42,182 nt of DNA from Methanomassiliicoccaceae archaeon (lineage in GTDB: Archaea > Thermoplasmatota > Thermoplasmata > Methanomassiliicoccales > Methanomethylophilaceae): positions 1 to 42,182 of the forward strand of contig JAITWO010000039.1 in the NCBI GenBank assembly GCA_031285205.1. The letters run 5' to 3'. This document shows, in pieces, positions 8,084 to 16,747 of the stretch. The notes under the pieces were generated by a model. That model did not search any database and had not been told where the DNA came from. It saw nothing but the letters and a program-made list of their open reading frames with translations. Positions within the stretch are counted from its first letter, which is position 1. The number at the start of each line of letters is the position of its first letter. The position numbers and the translations under genes are program-made.

Positions 8084-9754
8084 TCAGAACGGGCATTTCC
8101 CTTTGATTATCGGCAGTGTCGGATTAGGAGGTAACATAGGCAGCACCGCTTCGTCCTGGTCCACGTGGATGTCCACAATGCACACCGTGTCCGACGCGAA
8201 CGCTTCCTTGAACGCCTTGCCTATTTCGGACGGCTTCTCGACGCGGATCCCCTTGGCACCGAACGATTCCGCCAGCTTGACGAAGTCCGGGTTCGACTTG
8301 TATAGCATCGTTCCCGAGTACCTCTCCTTCCAGAACAGGTTCTGCCACTGCTTGACCATCCCCAGCCAGCCGTTGTTCATCAGACATATCACCACCGGAA
8401 CATCCTCCGCGACCGCTGTCGCCAGTTCCTGGATGACCATCAGAAGGCCGCCGTCCCCGACTATTGCCATCACTTTCTTATCGGGTTTCGCTATCTTGGC
8501 GCCTATCGCCGCCGGGAACCCAAAGCCCATCGTTCCGAAGCCGCCTGATGATATCAGCTGCCTCGGACGGTTTATTTTGAGATGATGCATCGCCCACATC
8601 TGGTTCTGCCCCACGTCTGTGGTTATTATGGTGTCATCGTCCATCATCTTATTTATCTCGGCCATCACGCGCCTTGGGGATATCGGCATGCTGTCATCAC
8701 CGATGTCATTGCAGCAGCACCTCATCTTCAGTTCCTTTATCCTGTCATCCCACGCCTTCTTTGAGCTCTGCTGTTTCAGCTGCGCCGTTATGATCTGCAT
8801 CGCCTTCTTAGCATCGGCAAGCACGTTGACGGCGGTGTGCGAGTGCTTGTCGAACTCCACGCGGTCTACGTCTATCTGAATGACCTTACAACTCTGGGAC
8901 ATCTGGTTGTGCATGCTGTGGCTCCTGTCCGAGAAGCGTGTTCCTATCGCTATGACCAGGTCCGCTTCCTTCAGTGCGTTGAGCGTGCACATCTTGCCGT
9001 GCATGCCCATCGCACCCAATGACAACGGGTGGCTGTGCGGTATGGATCCGAGGCCCATCAGCGGCATTATGACGGGCGCGCGGATCATCTCCGCCAGTTT
9101 GATCAACTCCGCCGACGAGTTGGATGATATCACGCCGCCGCCGGCTATTATCAGCGGGCGCTGTGCCTTGCCGATGAGACTGATAGCATACGGCAGCTTT
9201 GAAAGGTCCTCGCGGACCTCCACCGGCTCAAAGCTCCGGCTGAGCAGCGATTCGTCGATCTCGGAGTTTATCGCATCGACCGGGAGGTCTATGTGCACCG
9301 GCCCCTGTCTTCCGCTGAGCGCTATGTCCCATCCTCTTGAGATGGCCTCGGGGAGCATCTGGAGGTCGAGCACCCTGTAATTGTATTTGGTGACCGGCAT
9401 CATCAGGCTGAACGCATCCACCTCCTGAAACGCTCCCATCCCGAGCACGCGCGTCGACACCTGGCCGGTGAGCACTATCACCGGTATCGAATCTGCGAAT
9501 GCCGTTGCGACCCCTGTCACCAGGTTCGTCGCGCCCGGGCCGGACGTCGCCAGGCACACCCCTGCCTTTCCGGATGCACGCGCATAGCCGTCGGCCATGT
9601 GCGCCGCGCATTGCTCATGACGGACGAGTACATGCCTCACGGTTGAATTGAGGATCTCGTCGAATATGGGTATCACTTGACCCCCGGGGTATCCGAACAT
9701 CGTTTCTACGCCCTTGTCTTCCAGCATCTTCAGGAGCGCTCTTGAGCCTTTCAT
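8084..9754 (-). CDS. ilvB: Acetolactate synthase, catalytic subunit
   Basis: A 556-residue thiamine-diphosphate enzyme that condenses two pyruvates, or pyruvate with 2-oxobutyrate, in branched-chain amino acid synthesis. The catalytic Glu is Glu47 in RHEQCAAHMADGYARASG. The central FAD/alpha region includes LIIAGGGV. The C-terminal ThDP-Mg motif is VGDGGLLMVIQEL...NNGWLGM. The regulatory subunit is not adjacent, so it is either elsewhere or absent. The start is ATG at 9754. A palindromic TATA-like CTTATAAG only 25 nt upstream implies a nearly leaderless transcript. The gene is divergent from the deacetylase gene at 9832. Confidence 0.92.
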   Translation of the reverse strand: MKGSRALLKMLEDKGVETMFGYPGGQVIPIFDEILNSTVRHVLVRHEQCAAHMADGYARASGKAGVCLATSGPGATNLVTGVATAFADSIPVIVLTGQVSTRVLGMGAFQEVDAFSLMMPVTKYNYRVLDLQMLPEAISRGWDIALSGRQGPVHIDLPVDAINSEIDESLLSRSFEPVEVREDLSKLPYAISLIGKAQRPLIIAGGGVISSNSSAELIKLAEMIRAPVIMPLMGLGSIPHSHPLSLGAMGMHGKMCTLNALKEADLVIAIGTRFSDRSHSMHNQMSQSCKVIQIDVDRVEFDKHSHTAVNVLADAKKAMQIITAQLKQQSSKKAWDDRIKELKMRCCCNDIGDDSMPISPRRVMAEINKMMDDDTIITTDVGQNQMWAMHHLKINRPRQLISSGGFGTMGFGFPAAIGAKIAKPDKKVMAIVGDGGLLMVIQELATAVAEDVPVVICLMNNGWLGMVKQWQNLFWKERYSGTMLYKSNPDFVKLAESFGAKGIRVEKPSEIGKAFKEAFASDTVCIVDIHVDQDEAVLPMLPPNPTLPIIKGKCPF

Positions 9755-9778
9755 GTCATTCCACCCGATTTTAAATGG

Positions 9779-9786
9779 CTTATAAG
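9779..9786. promoter_or_regulatory. Palindromic TATA-like box shared by divergent promoters
   Basis: The perfect palindrome CTTATAAG lies 25 nt before the ilvB start on one strand and 46 nt before the deacetylase start on the other. The spacing fits an archaeal TATA box for both, giving a near-leaderless ilvB transcript and a leader of about 24 nt for the deacetylase. Inferred from position only. Confidence 0.4.
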
Positions 9787-9831
9787 GTAATATTATTTAA
9801 TCATAATTTCTTTAACGTATCTGATTCGTAT

Positions 9832-10818
9832 ATGGCGATAGTCTATTGCAAAAGGCTCCTCGACTTCGAACAGTGGGAAGGTCATCCTGAATCTCCGTTC
9901 AGACTGAAGACGATGATGAAGAAACTTTCAAGTGAGGGTCTATGGGAAGGTGTGACCTCTCCTTTCGAGATAAATGATGAAGATGTCCTCAGGGTCCATA
10001 CCGAAAGGCATCTTGATCGGTTGAAAAAAGGAGGGAATGTCGCCTTGGACGCCGATACCATCCTGTGGGACACGTCATACGAATATTCCATGCTCTCCGC
10101 AGGCGTCGCCTGCACAGCCGTGAGCCTTGCGATGGACGAGATACCGGCGTTCGCCCTTACGCGCCCTCCGGGGCATCATGCGGGCAGGGACTTCATGGGC
10201 GGGTTCTGCTACCTTAACAATGTGGCGATAGCGACCGCGAGGGCAGGGGTCAGGACTGCGATAGTGGACATCGATGCGCATCACGGGAACGGTACTGAGA
10301 ATATATTCTATGGCCGCGACGATGTGCTTTTCATAGATATCCACGAGGACGGGCTGTTCCCGGGATCGGGACACATGGAAGATGTGGGCGAAGGAAAGGG
10401 CGAAGGGTACACCGTGAACATCCCCGTGCCCGCCGGTTCCGGCAACAGGACCTACATGAAGGCCCATGATGAGATCGTCTTCCCTGTGCTGAGGCAGTTC
10501 AGACCGGAGCTGCTGGTGGTGTCGATGGGGGTGGATGCGCACTATTGTGAGAAGTACTCGCACATCAACCTGAACACCAAGTGTTATATTGACATGTTCA
10601 AGAAGCTGCTTGCCGAGAGCAGTCACAGAAAGATCGCCTTCGTCCTTGAGGGGGGATATCATCTTCGCGCCACCGCCGAGGTCGCCGCAGGCCTCATGGC
10701 CGCGCTCGAGGACCGTGAGATCCGCCCGGAATACAATGAGGAGAGGAAGGAGAGCGCCAACGGGCCCCGTGCGGTGGACCGGGCCAGGGACCACCACAGC
10801 AGATACTGGAAGCTTTGA
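9832..10818 (+). CDS. Histone deacetylase family amidohydrolase
   Basis: A 328-residue zinc hydrolase of the arginase/deacetylase fold. The diagnostic motifs are RPPGHHAGRDFMGGFCYLNN (tandem His charge relay), DIDAHHGNGTENIF (zinc Asp and His), SMGVDAH (second zinc Asp) and VLEGGYHL (Gly-Gly-Tyr transition-state loop). It would remove acetyl groups from lysine, polyamines or similar amides; the sequence does not decide which. The start at ATG 9832 (MAIVYCKRLLDF) places the first family strand correctly; an upstream in-frame ATG at 9775 would lie in the promoter region. It is followed by the glyceraldehyde-3-phosphate dehydrogenase gene, with no obvious functional link. Confidence 0.85.
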   Translation: MAIVYCKRLLDFEQWEGHPESPFRLKTMMKKLSSEGLWEGVTSPFEINDEDVLRVHTERHLDRLKKGGNVALDADTILWDTSYEYSMLSAGVACTAVSLAMDEIPAFALTRPPGHHAGRDFMGGFCYLNNVAIATARAGVRTAIVDIDAHHGNGTENIFYGRDDVLFIDIHEDGLFPGSGHMEDVGEGKGEGYTVNIPVPAGSGNRTYMKAHDEIVFPVLRQFRPELLVVSMGVDAHYCEKYSHINLNTKCYIDMFKKLLAESSHRKIAFVLEGGYHLRATAEVAAGLMAALEDREIRPEYNEERKESANGPRAVDRARDHHSRYWKL

Positions 10819-10886
10819 CCGCCGCCGATGCCCTGATAAAAGCAAACCTTATCTTATCCATTACATATATGCGGGTGAGTGATCGC

Positions 10887-11900
10887 GTGAAAAAGGTCAA
10901 GGTCGGGATAAACGGGTACGGAACCATCGGGAAGAGAACTGCAACCGCTGTGAACCAGCAGGATGATATGGAAGTGGTCGGCGTCACGAAGACGAGACCC
11001 ACGTATGAGGCGTCCGTCGCCAACAAATTGAACCTTCCGTTATATGTTCCGGACGAGGAGGTCGCCGGTGATTTCAAAAAGGCCGGTATTAAAGTGGCCG
11101 GGACAATAAAGGACCTTTACAAAAAGGCGGACATCATCGTGGACTGCACCCCCGGGGAGGTGGCCGAGGAATACAAACGGCAATATGAAGAGGCGGGCAT
11201 CAAAGGGATATTCCAGGGAGGGGAGGACCACAGCCTGACCGGGATATCGTTCAACGCCTCTGCCAATTACAAGGAGTCGTGGGGGGCGCAGTTCTCGCGC
11301 ATAGTCTCATGCAACACCACCGGCCTCGTCAGGACATTGTATCCGCTGGACAAGAAGTACAAGGTACAGAGCGCGTTCGCCACCCTTATAAGAAGGAGTG
11401 CGGACCCGAACGACAGTAAGAAGGGGCCGGTCAATGCCATCGAGCCGTCGCTGAAGATACCGACGCACCACGGTCCCGATGTTCAGAGCATAATGCCGTG
11501 GCTGAACATACAGACGATGGCCGTGAAAGTGCCGACGACGCTGATGCATCTTCATACAGTGATGGTGAAGTTGGGAACGGAGGCATCCACCGAGGACATA
11601 ATAGATCTGTGGAAGAACACTCCGCGTGTCAGGCTTGTCAAAGGGAAGAGCGGGATAAAGTCATCGGCACAGATCATGGAGCTTGCCAAGGACCTCGGGA
11701 GGCCTAGAGGCGACATGTATGAGATAATAGTATGGGAGGACGGCGTCAAGGTGGTGGGCGATACCCTGTACTTCTATCAGGCGGTCCATCAGGAGAGCGA
11801 CGTGATACCGGAGATCGTCGACTGCATACGTTCGATGTGCAAGATCGAGGAGGATCCTTCCGCGTCTATGAAAAAGACCGACATGGCCATGGGAATATAA
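10887..11900 (+). CDS. gap: Archaeal (type II) glyceraldehyde-3-phosphate dehydrogenase
   Basis: This enzyme catalyses the reversible phosphorylating oxidation of glyceraldehyde 3-phosphate and in methanogens mainly serves gluconeogenesis. It has the archaeal N-terminus KVGINGYGTIGKR and QQDDMEVVGVTKTRP, and the active-site Cys in VSCNTTGLVRTL. The GTG at 10887 gives 337 residues, the usual length; a GGTGA site sits at 10873-10877, nine bases before it. An in-frame ATG at 10869 would add six residues. A TATA-like CTTATCTTA just upstream fits either start. The phosphoglycerate kinase gene follows after 9 nt, so two consecutive glycolytic/gluconeogenic steps are co-transcribed. Confidence 0.92.
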   Translation: MKKVKVGINGYGTIGKRTATAVNQQDDMEVVGVTKTRPTYEASVANKLNLPLYVPDEEVAGDFKKAGIKVAGTIKDLYKKADIIVDCTPGEVAEEYKRQYEEAGIKGIFQGGEDHSLTGISFNASANYKESWGAQFSRIVSCNTTGLVRTLYPLDKKYKVQSAFATLIRRSADPNDSKKGPVNAIEPSLKIPTHHGPDVQSIMPWLNIQTMAVKVPTTLMHLHTVMVKLGTEASTEDIIDLWKNTPRVRLVKGKSGIKSSAQIMELAKDLGRPRGDMYEIIVWEDGVKVVGDTLYFYQAVHQESDVIPEIVDCIRSMCKIEEDPSASMKKTDMAMGI

Positions 11901-11909
11901 GGTGCTGGC

Positions 11910-13133
11910 ATGAAGGATTTCCATACTCTCGAAGATTTCGATTTCAGAGACAGGACCGTGCTTCTCAGGCCGGACATAAACTGTCCGCTGGATAAGACCA
12001 CATTGGAGATAATCAACGATTCGAGGGTCCGCAGGATAGTTCCCACGGTGCGCGAGCTCATGGGCAAGAGAGCTAAGGTCGTCATACTTGCGCATCAGAG
12101 CAGGAAGGGGAAATGGGACTTCATACCGATGGAGCAGCATGCGAAAAGATTGGCCAGACATCTTAACCATCCGGTAAGATACGTGAACGATGTGATGGGC
12201 GATGCGGCCAAGGAAAGCATACGTACGCTGGGCCCGGGGGACGTGCTGGTGCTGGACAACGTCAGGGGACTCGACTGTGAGACCGCGAAACTGGACATGA
12301 ATGGCCATGCGGAATCTGCTCTCGTGAGGGAACTGTCGCCGCTGATAGACTATTACATATGCGATGCATTCGGAGCGGCCCACCGGTCACAGTGTTCGCT
12401 CGTGGGCTTCCAGGCCAGGGTGCCGTCCGCATCGGGAAGGCTGATGGCGAAGGAGATCTTCGCCCTGAAATCCATATTCGATATTCCCCGGCGGCCGTCC
12501 GTGTTCGTGCTCGGAGGTGCGAAGTTCGGTGATGTGTCGCCGATGATAGATCACGTTCTGGGAAGCAATACCGCGGACACCGTCATACTCACGGGGCTTG
12601 CCGGGAATGCATTTCTGTCCGCAAGGGGCGTCGATCTGGGAAGCGCCAGCCTGGAGATACTTAAGGAAGAGATGACAGATGATAACATAAAGGCGGCCAA
12701 GGACATGCTGGCGAAGTACGGCCAGAGGATCCTCCTGCCGACGGATGTCGCGGTAGAGAGGGACGGGAACAGGATGAGCATCCTCACCGGCGACCTTCCT
12801 GTGAACGAAGCGGCATTGGACATCGGCGCCGACTCGATAGAGAAGTTCAGGAGGGTGCTGCAGTCATCCAGAACATCTTTTATGAGCGGCCCCGCGGGGC
12901 TGTACGAGAAGGACGGCTTCGGGCTGGGGACGAAGGAACTGATGGCCGCCATGATAGAGAGCGGCGGCCAGTCGGTCATCGGCGGAGGCCATACCGTCGG
13001 CGCGGCGGACCAGTTCGACCTTACCGACAGGTTCTCCTATGTGAGCACAGCGGGCGGGGCGCTCGAGACGTTCCTTCTGGGAAAGGAGCTGCCGGCGGTG
13101 GAGGCGTTGCGTTACTCGTTCAATAAGTTCTGA
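11910..13133 (+). CDS. pgk: Phosphoglycerate kinase
   Basis: A 407-residue archaeal phosphoglycerate kinase, interconverting 1,3-bisphosphoglycerate and 3-phosphoglycerate with ATP. The substrate loop is LRPDINCPLD (archaeal form of RVDFNVP). The family blocks VVILAHQSRKG, LDNVRGLDCE, FGAAHRSQCS, VFVLGGAKFGD and a C-terminal GGGHTVGAADQF near the ATP site are all present. It starts 9 nt after gap. It ends shortly before a TATA-like TTTTAAATA that drives the next operon. Confidence 0.93.
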   Translation: MKDFHTLEDFDFRDRTVLLRPDINCPLDKTTLEIINDSRVRRIVPTVRELMGKRAKVVILAHQSRKGKWDFIPMEQHAKRLARHLNHPVRYVNDVMGDAAKESIRTLGPGDVLVLDNVRGLDCETAKLDMNGHAESALVRELSPLIDYYICDAFGAAHRSQCSLVGFQARVPSASGRLMAKEIFALKSIFDIPRRPSVFVLGGAKFGDVSPMIDHVLGSNTADTVILTGLAGNAFLSARGVDLGSASLEILKEEMTDDNIKAAKDMLAKYGQRILLPTDVAVERDGNRMSILTGDLPVNEAALDIGADSIEKFRRVLQSSRTSFMSGPAGLYEKDGFGLGTKELMAAMIESGGQSVIGGGHTVGAADQFDLTDRFSYVSTAGGALETFLLGKELPAVEALRYSFNKF

Positions 13134-13188
13134 AAAACGCCTTTTAGAACATTTTAAATACACCGACACGATGGATGCGGTTGATATA

Positions 13189-13518
13189 ATGGTCGATAAT
13201 GAGCCGATGGAAAGCCCTGATGAGGACGTATCACGCGTACGCCTCCCGAACATAAAGGAAGGAGAGATGTTCGGTATAGCGGACCAGCTGCTCGGAGCAT
13301 CGAAGATCAAAGTGATGTGCGAGGACGGAGTTTCAAGGATGGGCCGCATCCCCGGGAAGATCAAGAAGAGGATGTGGATACGCGAGGGGGACCTTCTGAT
13401 AATCTCCCTATGGGATTTTCAGCCCGATAAATGCGATGTGAGGTTCAGGTACACGAAGACGCAGGCGGTCAACCTCAGCAAGAGGGGAAAGGTGCCTAAG
13501 GCCCTGGATATATTCTAA
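13189..13518 (+). CDS. Translation initiation factor aIF1A
   Basis: A 109-residue OB-fold initiation factor that binds the small ribosomal subunit A site and helps scan and place the initiator tRNA. The OB core runs from VRLPNIKEGEMFGIADQLLGA to GRIPGKIKKRMWIREGD and LLIISLWDFQPDK, which is the eIF1A signature. An acidic N-terminal tail precedes it. Two in-frame ATGs exist, 13171 and 13189; the TATA-like TTTAAATA at about 13153-13160 predicts a transcript start near 13180, favouring 13189. This is the first gene of a translation/ribosome-assembly operon that continues to ksgA. Confidence 0.9.
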   Translation: MVDNEPMESPDEDVSRVRLPNIKEGEMFGIADQLLGASKIKVMCEDGVSRMGRIPGKIKKRMWIREGDLLIISLWDFQPDKCDVRFRYTKTQAVNLSKRGKVPKALDIF

Positions 13519-13529
13519 GAGTCATTAAA

Positions 13530-14327
13530 ATGTCATACGACGAGATGTATTCTTATCTGGAAGCGCGTGTAGATGCGCTGAAGACCAATAAAACCGGTGA
13601 TGAGAGGCAGACCGTTGACGAGGTGTTCGATAAACAGACGCTGATGACGCTGTACGATATGATGACGTCCGGTGTGATCGACTCCGTGAGATTCCCAATA
13701 TCCACGGGCAAGGAGGGCAACGTGTTCTATGCAGAGGACACGGACGGCGACCCGCTGGCGCTGAAGATATTCAGGACATCGACGTCCACATTCAAACATT
13801 TCAGCAGATACATCGAGGGCGATCCCAGATTCAAAGGGCTGACCGGGAACCGCAGGAAGATGATATACGCGTGGACCAATAAAGAATACAGAAACCTGCA
13901 GAGGTACTACGAGGCGGAGATACCGGTCCCGGAGCCGGTGTCGTTCGCAAAGAACTGTCTGGTGATGGAGTACATCGGTGACGAGAGAGGGCCGTGCCCG
14001 CAGCTGAAGGATGTTGTGCTCGATGACCCCGATGACACCTATGATGAGGTGATATCATTCATAATAGACGGCTGGCAGGATGCGCATCTGGTCCACGGGG
14101 ACATGAGCGAGTACAACATCCTGATGTGGGACGACCAGCCTATACTGATCGACTGCGGCCAGGCGATGACCGCCGACCACTTCAACGCCAAGGAGCTTCT
14201 GAGGCGGGACATAGATAACATCAACAGATTCTTCAGGAACCGCGGCGCCGATATAATAAAAAGCGAAGTGATAATGGAAGAGACCCTCAACGGAGGGGAT
14301 GATGACGAGGAGGATGATGACGAATGA
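13530..14327 (+). CDS. rio1: RIO1-type serine protein kinase/ATPase
   Basis: A 265-residue atypical kinase needed for late maturation of the small ribosomal subunit. The RIO1-specific nucleotide loop is STGKEGNV (residues 58-65). Lys79 in LALKIFR anchors ATP. The catalytic HGDMSEYN (Asp191, Asn196) and metal-binding LIDCG (Asp208) are intact. The last residues are a run of Asp and Glu. The gene starts 11 nt after aIF1A and overlaps the KH protein gene by ATGA. RIO1, a Dim2-type KH protein and KsgA/Dim1 in one operon form a coherent 30S assembly set. Confidence 0.92.
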   Translation: MSYDEMYSYLEARVDALKTNKTGDERQTVDEVFDKQTLMTLYDMMTSGVIDSVRFPISTGKEGNVFYAEDTDGDPLALKIFRTSTSTFKHFSRYIEGDPRFKGLTGNRRKMIYAWTNKEYRNLQRYYEAEIPVPEPVSFAKNCLVMEYIGDERGPCPQLKDVVLDDPDDTYDEVISFIIDGWQDAHLVHGDMSEYNILMWDDQPILIDCGQAMTADHFNAKELLRRDIDNINRFFRNRGADIIKSEVIMEETLNGGDDDEEDDDE

Positions 14328-14866
14328 GATCGATCAGGGTTCCGAGCGACCGTGTCGGTACCATCATCGGAACGAACGGCGAGACGAAGAAGATGCTCAT
14401 CAGGATGACCGGCGTGAAGATCCAGGTGGATACGGAGGGAGAGGTGCTCATCCATGATGATAAGGCGAAGGACCCGCTCATGGCACTGAAGCTCATGGAC
14501 GTCATACGCGCCATCGGTCGCGGATTCTCACCTGAAAGGGCGATGAAGTTGTTCCAGGATGATGAATATTTTGAACTGATCGACCTTAAGGAGTCTGTGG
14601 GCGGCCGGCACAATCAACTGGCCAGGATACGCGGCAGGATAATAGGGCACAACGGAAAGACGAGGGCGCTCATCGAGGACCTGGCAGGGGTCAGTATGTC
14701 AGTGTACGGGAACACTGTGGCGCTCATCGGAAGCTCCGCCGGCCTGCCTGTTGCGAAGCACGCCATAGAGATGTTACTGAACGGAAGCGAGCATTCCACT
14801 GTTTACAGATACCTTGAAGGACAGCGCCCGAGGCTCAGGATAGCTGAGATGGGGTTCGACATCTGA
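14324..14866 (+). CDS. KH-domain ribosome assembly protein, Dim2/Pno1-like
   Basis: A 180-residue protein with two KH domains. The first spans about residues 4-55 (VPSDRVGTIIGTNGETKK, with the GxxG loop as GTNG). The second spans about 95-155 (ARIRGRIIGHNGKTRALIE, loop GHNG, then GVSMSVYGNTVALIG). This arrangement matches archaeal Dim2p, the relative of eukaryotic Pno1/Dim2, which binds the 3' end of small-subunit rRNA with KsgA/Dim1. The C-terminal RYLEGQRPRLRIAEMG is typical of the family. It overlaps the RIO1 gene by 4 bp. Confidence 0.88.
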   Translation: MRSIRVPSDRVGTIIGTNGETKKMLIRMTGVKIQVDTEGEVLIHDDKAKDPLMALKLMDVIRAIGRGFSPERAMKLFQDDEYFELIDLKESVGGRHNQLARIRGRIIGHNGKTRALIEDLAGVSMSVYGNTVALIGSSAGLPVAKHAIEMLLNGSEHSTVYRYLEGQRPRLRIAEMGFDI

Positions 14867-14877
14867 GGTGGTCTGCT

Positions 14878-16110
14878 TTGGATGACTGGGTACTCGAGAA
14901 TTTATCAATAGCCGAGGCCGCTTCCCGGAAAGGGTTATGCGACCGCTGCCTTGGCCGTCTGTTCGGCAAACTGGGAACGGGGATGACGAACGATCAGCGC
15001 GGACGTATCATACGCGAGTCTCTCACACTGAACGGCATATCCTCTTCTGCCCCCGATATATGCGGGCTCTGCGATGATGTCTTTGACTCTCTTGACATCT
15101 TCGCCGACGCTGCCGCAGCATCGATATTGTCCGTAGAGTCTGACAACTTTCTGATAGGGTCGCGCGTGGACCCGGAGATAGCCGCGAAAGAGAAGGCGCT
15201 GTGGGAGGAACTCGGAGCAGAGAACGCCGAACCGCTGAAGACTGAATTGAACAGAGAGATCGGGAAGCTTGCGCTGCCGAAGATACACCGCGCCGTGGAG
15301 TTCAAGAACCCGCAGGTGGTGGCATGCGTGGATACGCAGTTCGCCGATGTCACATTGGACGTGGCACCGATATTCATATACGGGCGGTACAACAAACTTT
15401 CACGTGAGATCCCCCAGACGATATGGCCCTGCAGGGTCTGCAAGGGCAAGGGGTGCCAAAGATGCAAAGGCGTCGGGAAGATGTATAACACCTCGGTGCA
15501 GGAGATAATCGGGGATATCGCGATAGATATGAGCGGAGGGAAAGAACATTTCCTGCACGGGATGGGTAGAGAGGACATAGATGCTCTGATGCTCGGCACC
15601 GGGAGGCCGTTCGTGCTGGAGATCAGCAGCCCTCGGATCAGGGACATAAATTTAGATGATCTTGAGAAGAGGTCCAACGGATCCGATCTTGCGAAGTTCA
15701 ACAGCCTGAGGTTCACGACACGCGATGCCGTACAGAGGACAAAGGACCTGGCGCCCACCAAGACATATAAGGTCAGGGTGAAGGTAAACGGTAAAGTTAA
15801 TAAAGAAAGAGTAAATGAGGTAGCCCAATCATTCAGGAATCTCTGTATTGACCAGAGGACTCCCGCGAGGGTCGAGCACCGGCGTGCCGACCTTGTAAGG
15901 AAGAGGGAGGTGCTTTGGGTCGAGGCGGACTGGATCGACGAAGGCACGTTCGACCTGACTCTGGAAACAGAATCGGGCACTTACGTGAAAGAGTTCGTAT
16001 CCGGCGATGACGGCAGGAGCAGACCGAACTTCTCCGAAGCTCTCGGTATGCAGTGCCGCGTGGAGACGCTTGATGTATTGGCGATCAACGATCATGAGGT
16101 AATCAGATGA
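14878..16110 (+). CDS. pus10: tRNA pseudouridine(54/55) synthase Pus10
   Basis: A 410-residue archaeal Pus10 that makes pseudouridine 54 and 55 in the tRNA T-loop. The N-terminal THUMP-bearing half holds zinc Cys pairs (Cys21/Cys24 and Cys62/Cys65), and CRVCKGKGCQRC from Cys185 forms a second Cys cluster. The catalytic half contains GREDIDALMLGTGRPF (residues 230-245), where the reactive Asp lies. TPARVEHRRADLVRKR and YVKEFVSGDDGRSRPN complete the fold. The start is TTG at 14878: a strong AGGTGGTC sits five bases upstream and no in-frame ATG fits. It overlaps rpl21e by 4 bp. Confidence 0.9.
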   Translation: MDDWVLENLSIAEAASRKGLCDRCLGRLFGKLGTGMTNDQRGRIIRESLTLNGISSSAPDICGLCDDVFDSLDIFADAAAASILSVESDNFLIGSRVDPEIAAKEKALWEELGAENAEPLKTELNREIGKLALPKIHRAVEFKNPQVVACVDTQFADVTLDVAPIFIYGRYNKLSREIPQTIWPCRVCKGKGCQRCKGVGKMYNTSVQEIIGDIAIDMSGGKEHFLHGMGREDIDALMLGTGRPFVLEISSPRIRDINLDDLEKRSNGSDLAKFNSLRFTTRDAVQRTKDLAPTKTYKVRVKVNGKVNKERVNEVAQSFRNLCIDQRTPARVEHRRADLVRKREVLWVEADWIDEGTFDLTLETESGTYVKEFVSGDDGRSRPNFSEALGMQCRVETLDVLAINDHEVIR

Positions 16111-16400
16111 AAGCATCTAAAGGTACAAGGACAAAGACCCGCACGCTTCTGTGCAAGAAGCCCAGGGCACGCGGCCTTTCACCGATAACAAGAGGGTTCC
16201 AGGAATTCGCGGAAGGGGACAAGGTAAACATAATAATCGACCCCAGCGTCCACAAGGGAATGCCGTTCTCGAGGTTCCACGGACTTACGGGAGAGGTTGT
16301 CGGGCAGAGAGGAGCGGCATACGAGGTCAACGTCTATGACGGCAATAAACTGAAAATGGTGGTGGCTCGTCCGGAGCACCTTAAGAAGAACAACTGCTGA
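16107..16400 (+). CDS. rpl21e: 50S ribosomal protein L21e
   Basis: A 97-residue basic large-subunit protein. The N-terminus MKASKGTRTKTRTLL, the segment LSPITRGFQEFAEGDKV, HKGMPFSRFHGLTGEV and the C-terminal RPEHLKK are characteristic of eL21. The ATG overlaps the Pus10 stop (ATGA), and the RNA polymerase subunit F gene starts 10 nt downstream. Confidence 0.93.
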   Translation: MKASKGTRTKTRTLLCKKPRARGLSPITRGFQEFAEGDKVNIIIDPSVHKGMPFSRFHGLTGEVVGQRGAAYEVNVYDGNKLKMVVARPEHLKKNNC

Positions 16401-16410
16401 GTTGATACAA

Positions 16411-16728
16411 ATGGCTGAGAGGTACGTAGGTCTGGCTGAGGTCAAGGCAATGCTTGGCGCCGAGAGCGGCAACAGAGAACTGGGCACGGCGCAGAGGTCG
16501 GCCTTGGAACATTCTCAGAGCATGGTATATTTATCGGTCGATGACGTCAGAGCGCTTGTCGCTGAATTAAAAGCATTGGCTTTTGTCACCGACTTCGCCG
16601 CATACAAGATCGGCGACATATTGCCGAAGTATCCGGAGGACGTCCGTGCGATATTCTCAAAGGAAAGAGTGAACCTTTCCGCAGACAATATCAAACAGAT
16701 AATAGAAATAGTGGGAAAGTACCTTTGA
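16411..16728 (+). CDS. rpoF: DNA-directed RNA polymerase subunit F (Rpb4-like)
   Basis: A 105-residue Rpb4 homologue that pairs with subunit E' (Rpb7) to form the polymerase stalk. It has the family order: VGLAEVKAML, then a long helix with AQRSALEHS, then LPKYPEDVRAIFSKERVNLSADNIKQII, the tRNA/HRDC-like helical part. ATG at 16411 is preferred over the TTG at 16402. The placement between L21e and DUF655 is a common archaeal arrangement. Confidence 0.87.
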   Translation: MAERYVGLAEVKAMLGAESGNRELGTAQRSALEHSQSMVYLSVDDVRALVAELKALAFVTDFAAYKIGDILPKYPEDVRAIFSKERVNLSADNIKQIIEIVGKYL

Positions 16729-16747
16729 GTTCGCGGAGGGGCCTCAC

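Noticed and set aside
9775-9831. Upstream ATG as start of the deacetylase
   Set aside because: The extra 19 residues are encoded by the A/T-rich promoter region, including part of the TATA-like box; the family N-terminus begins at 9832.
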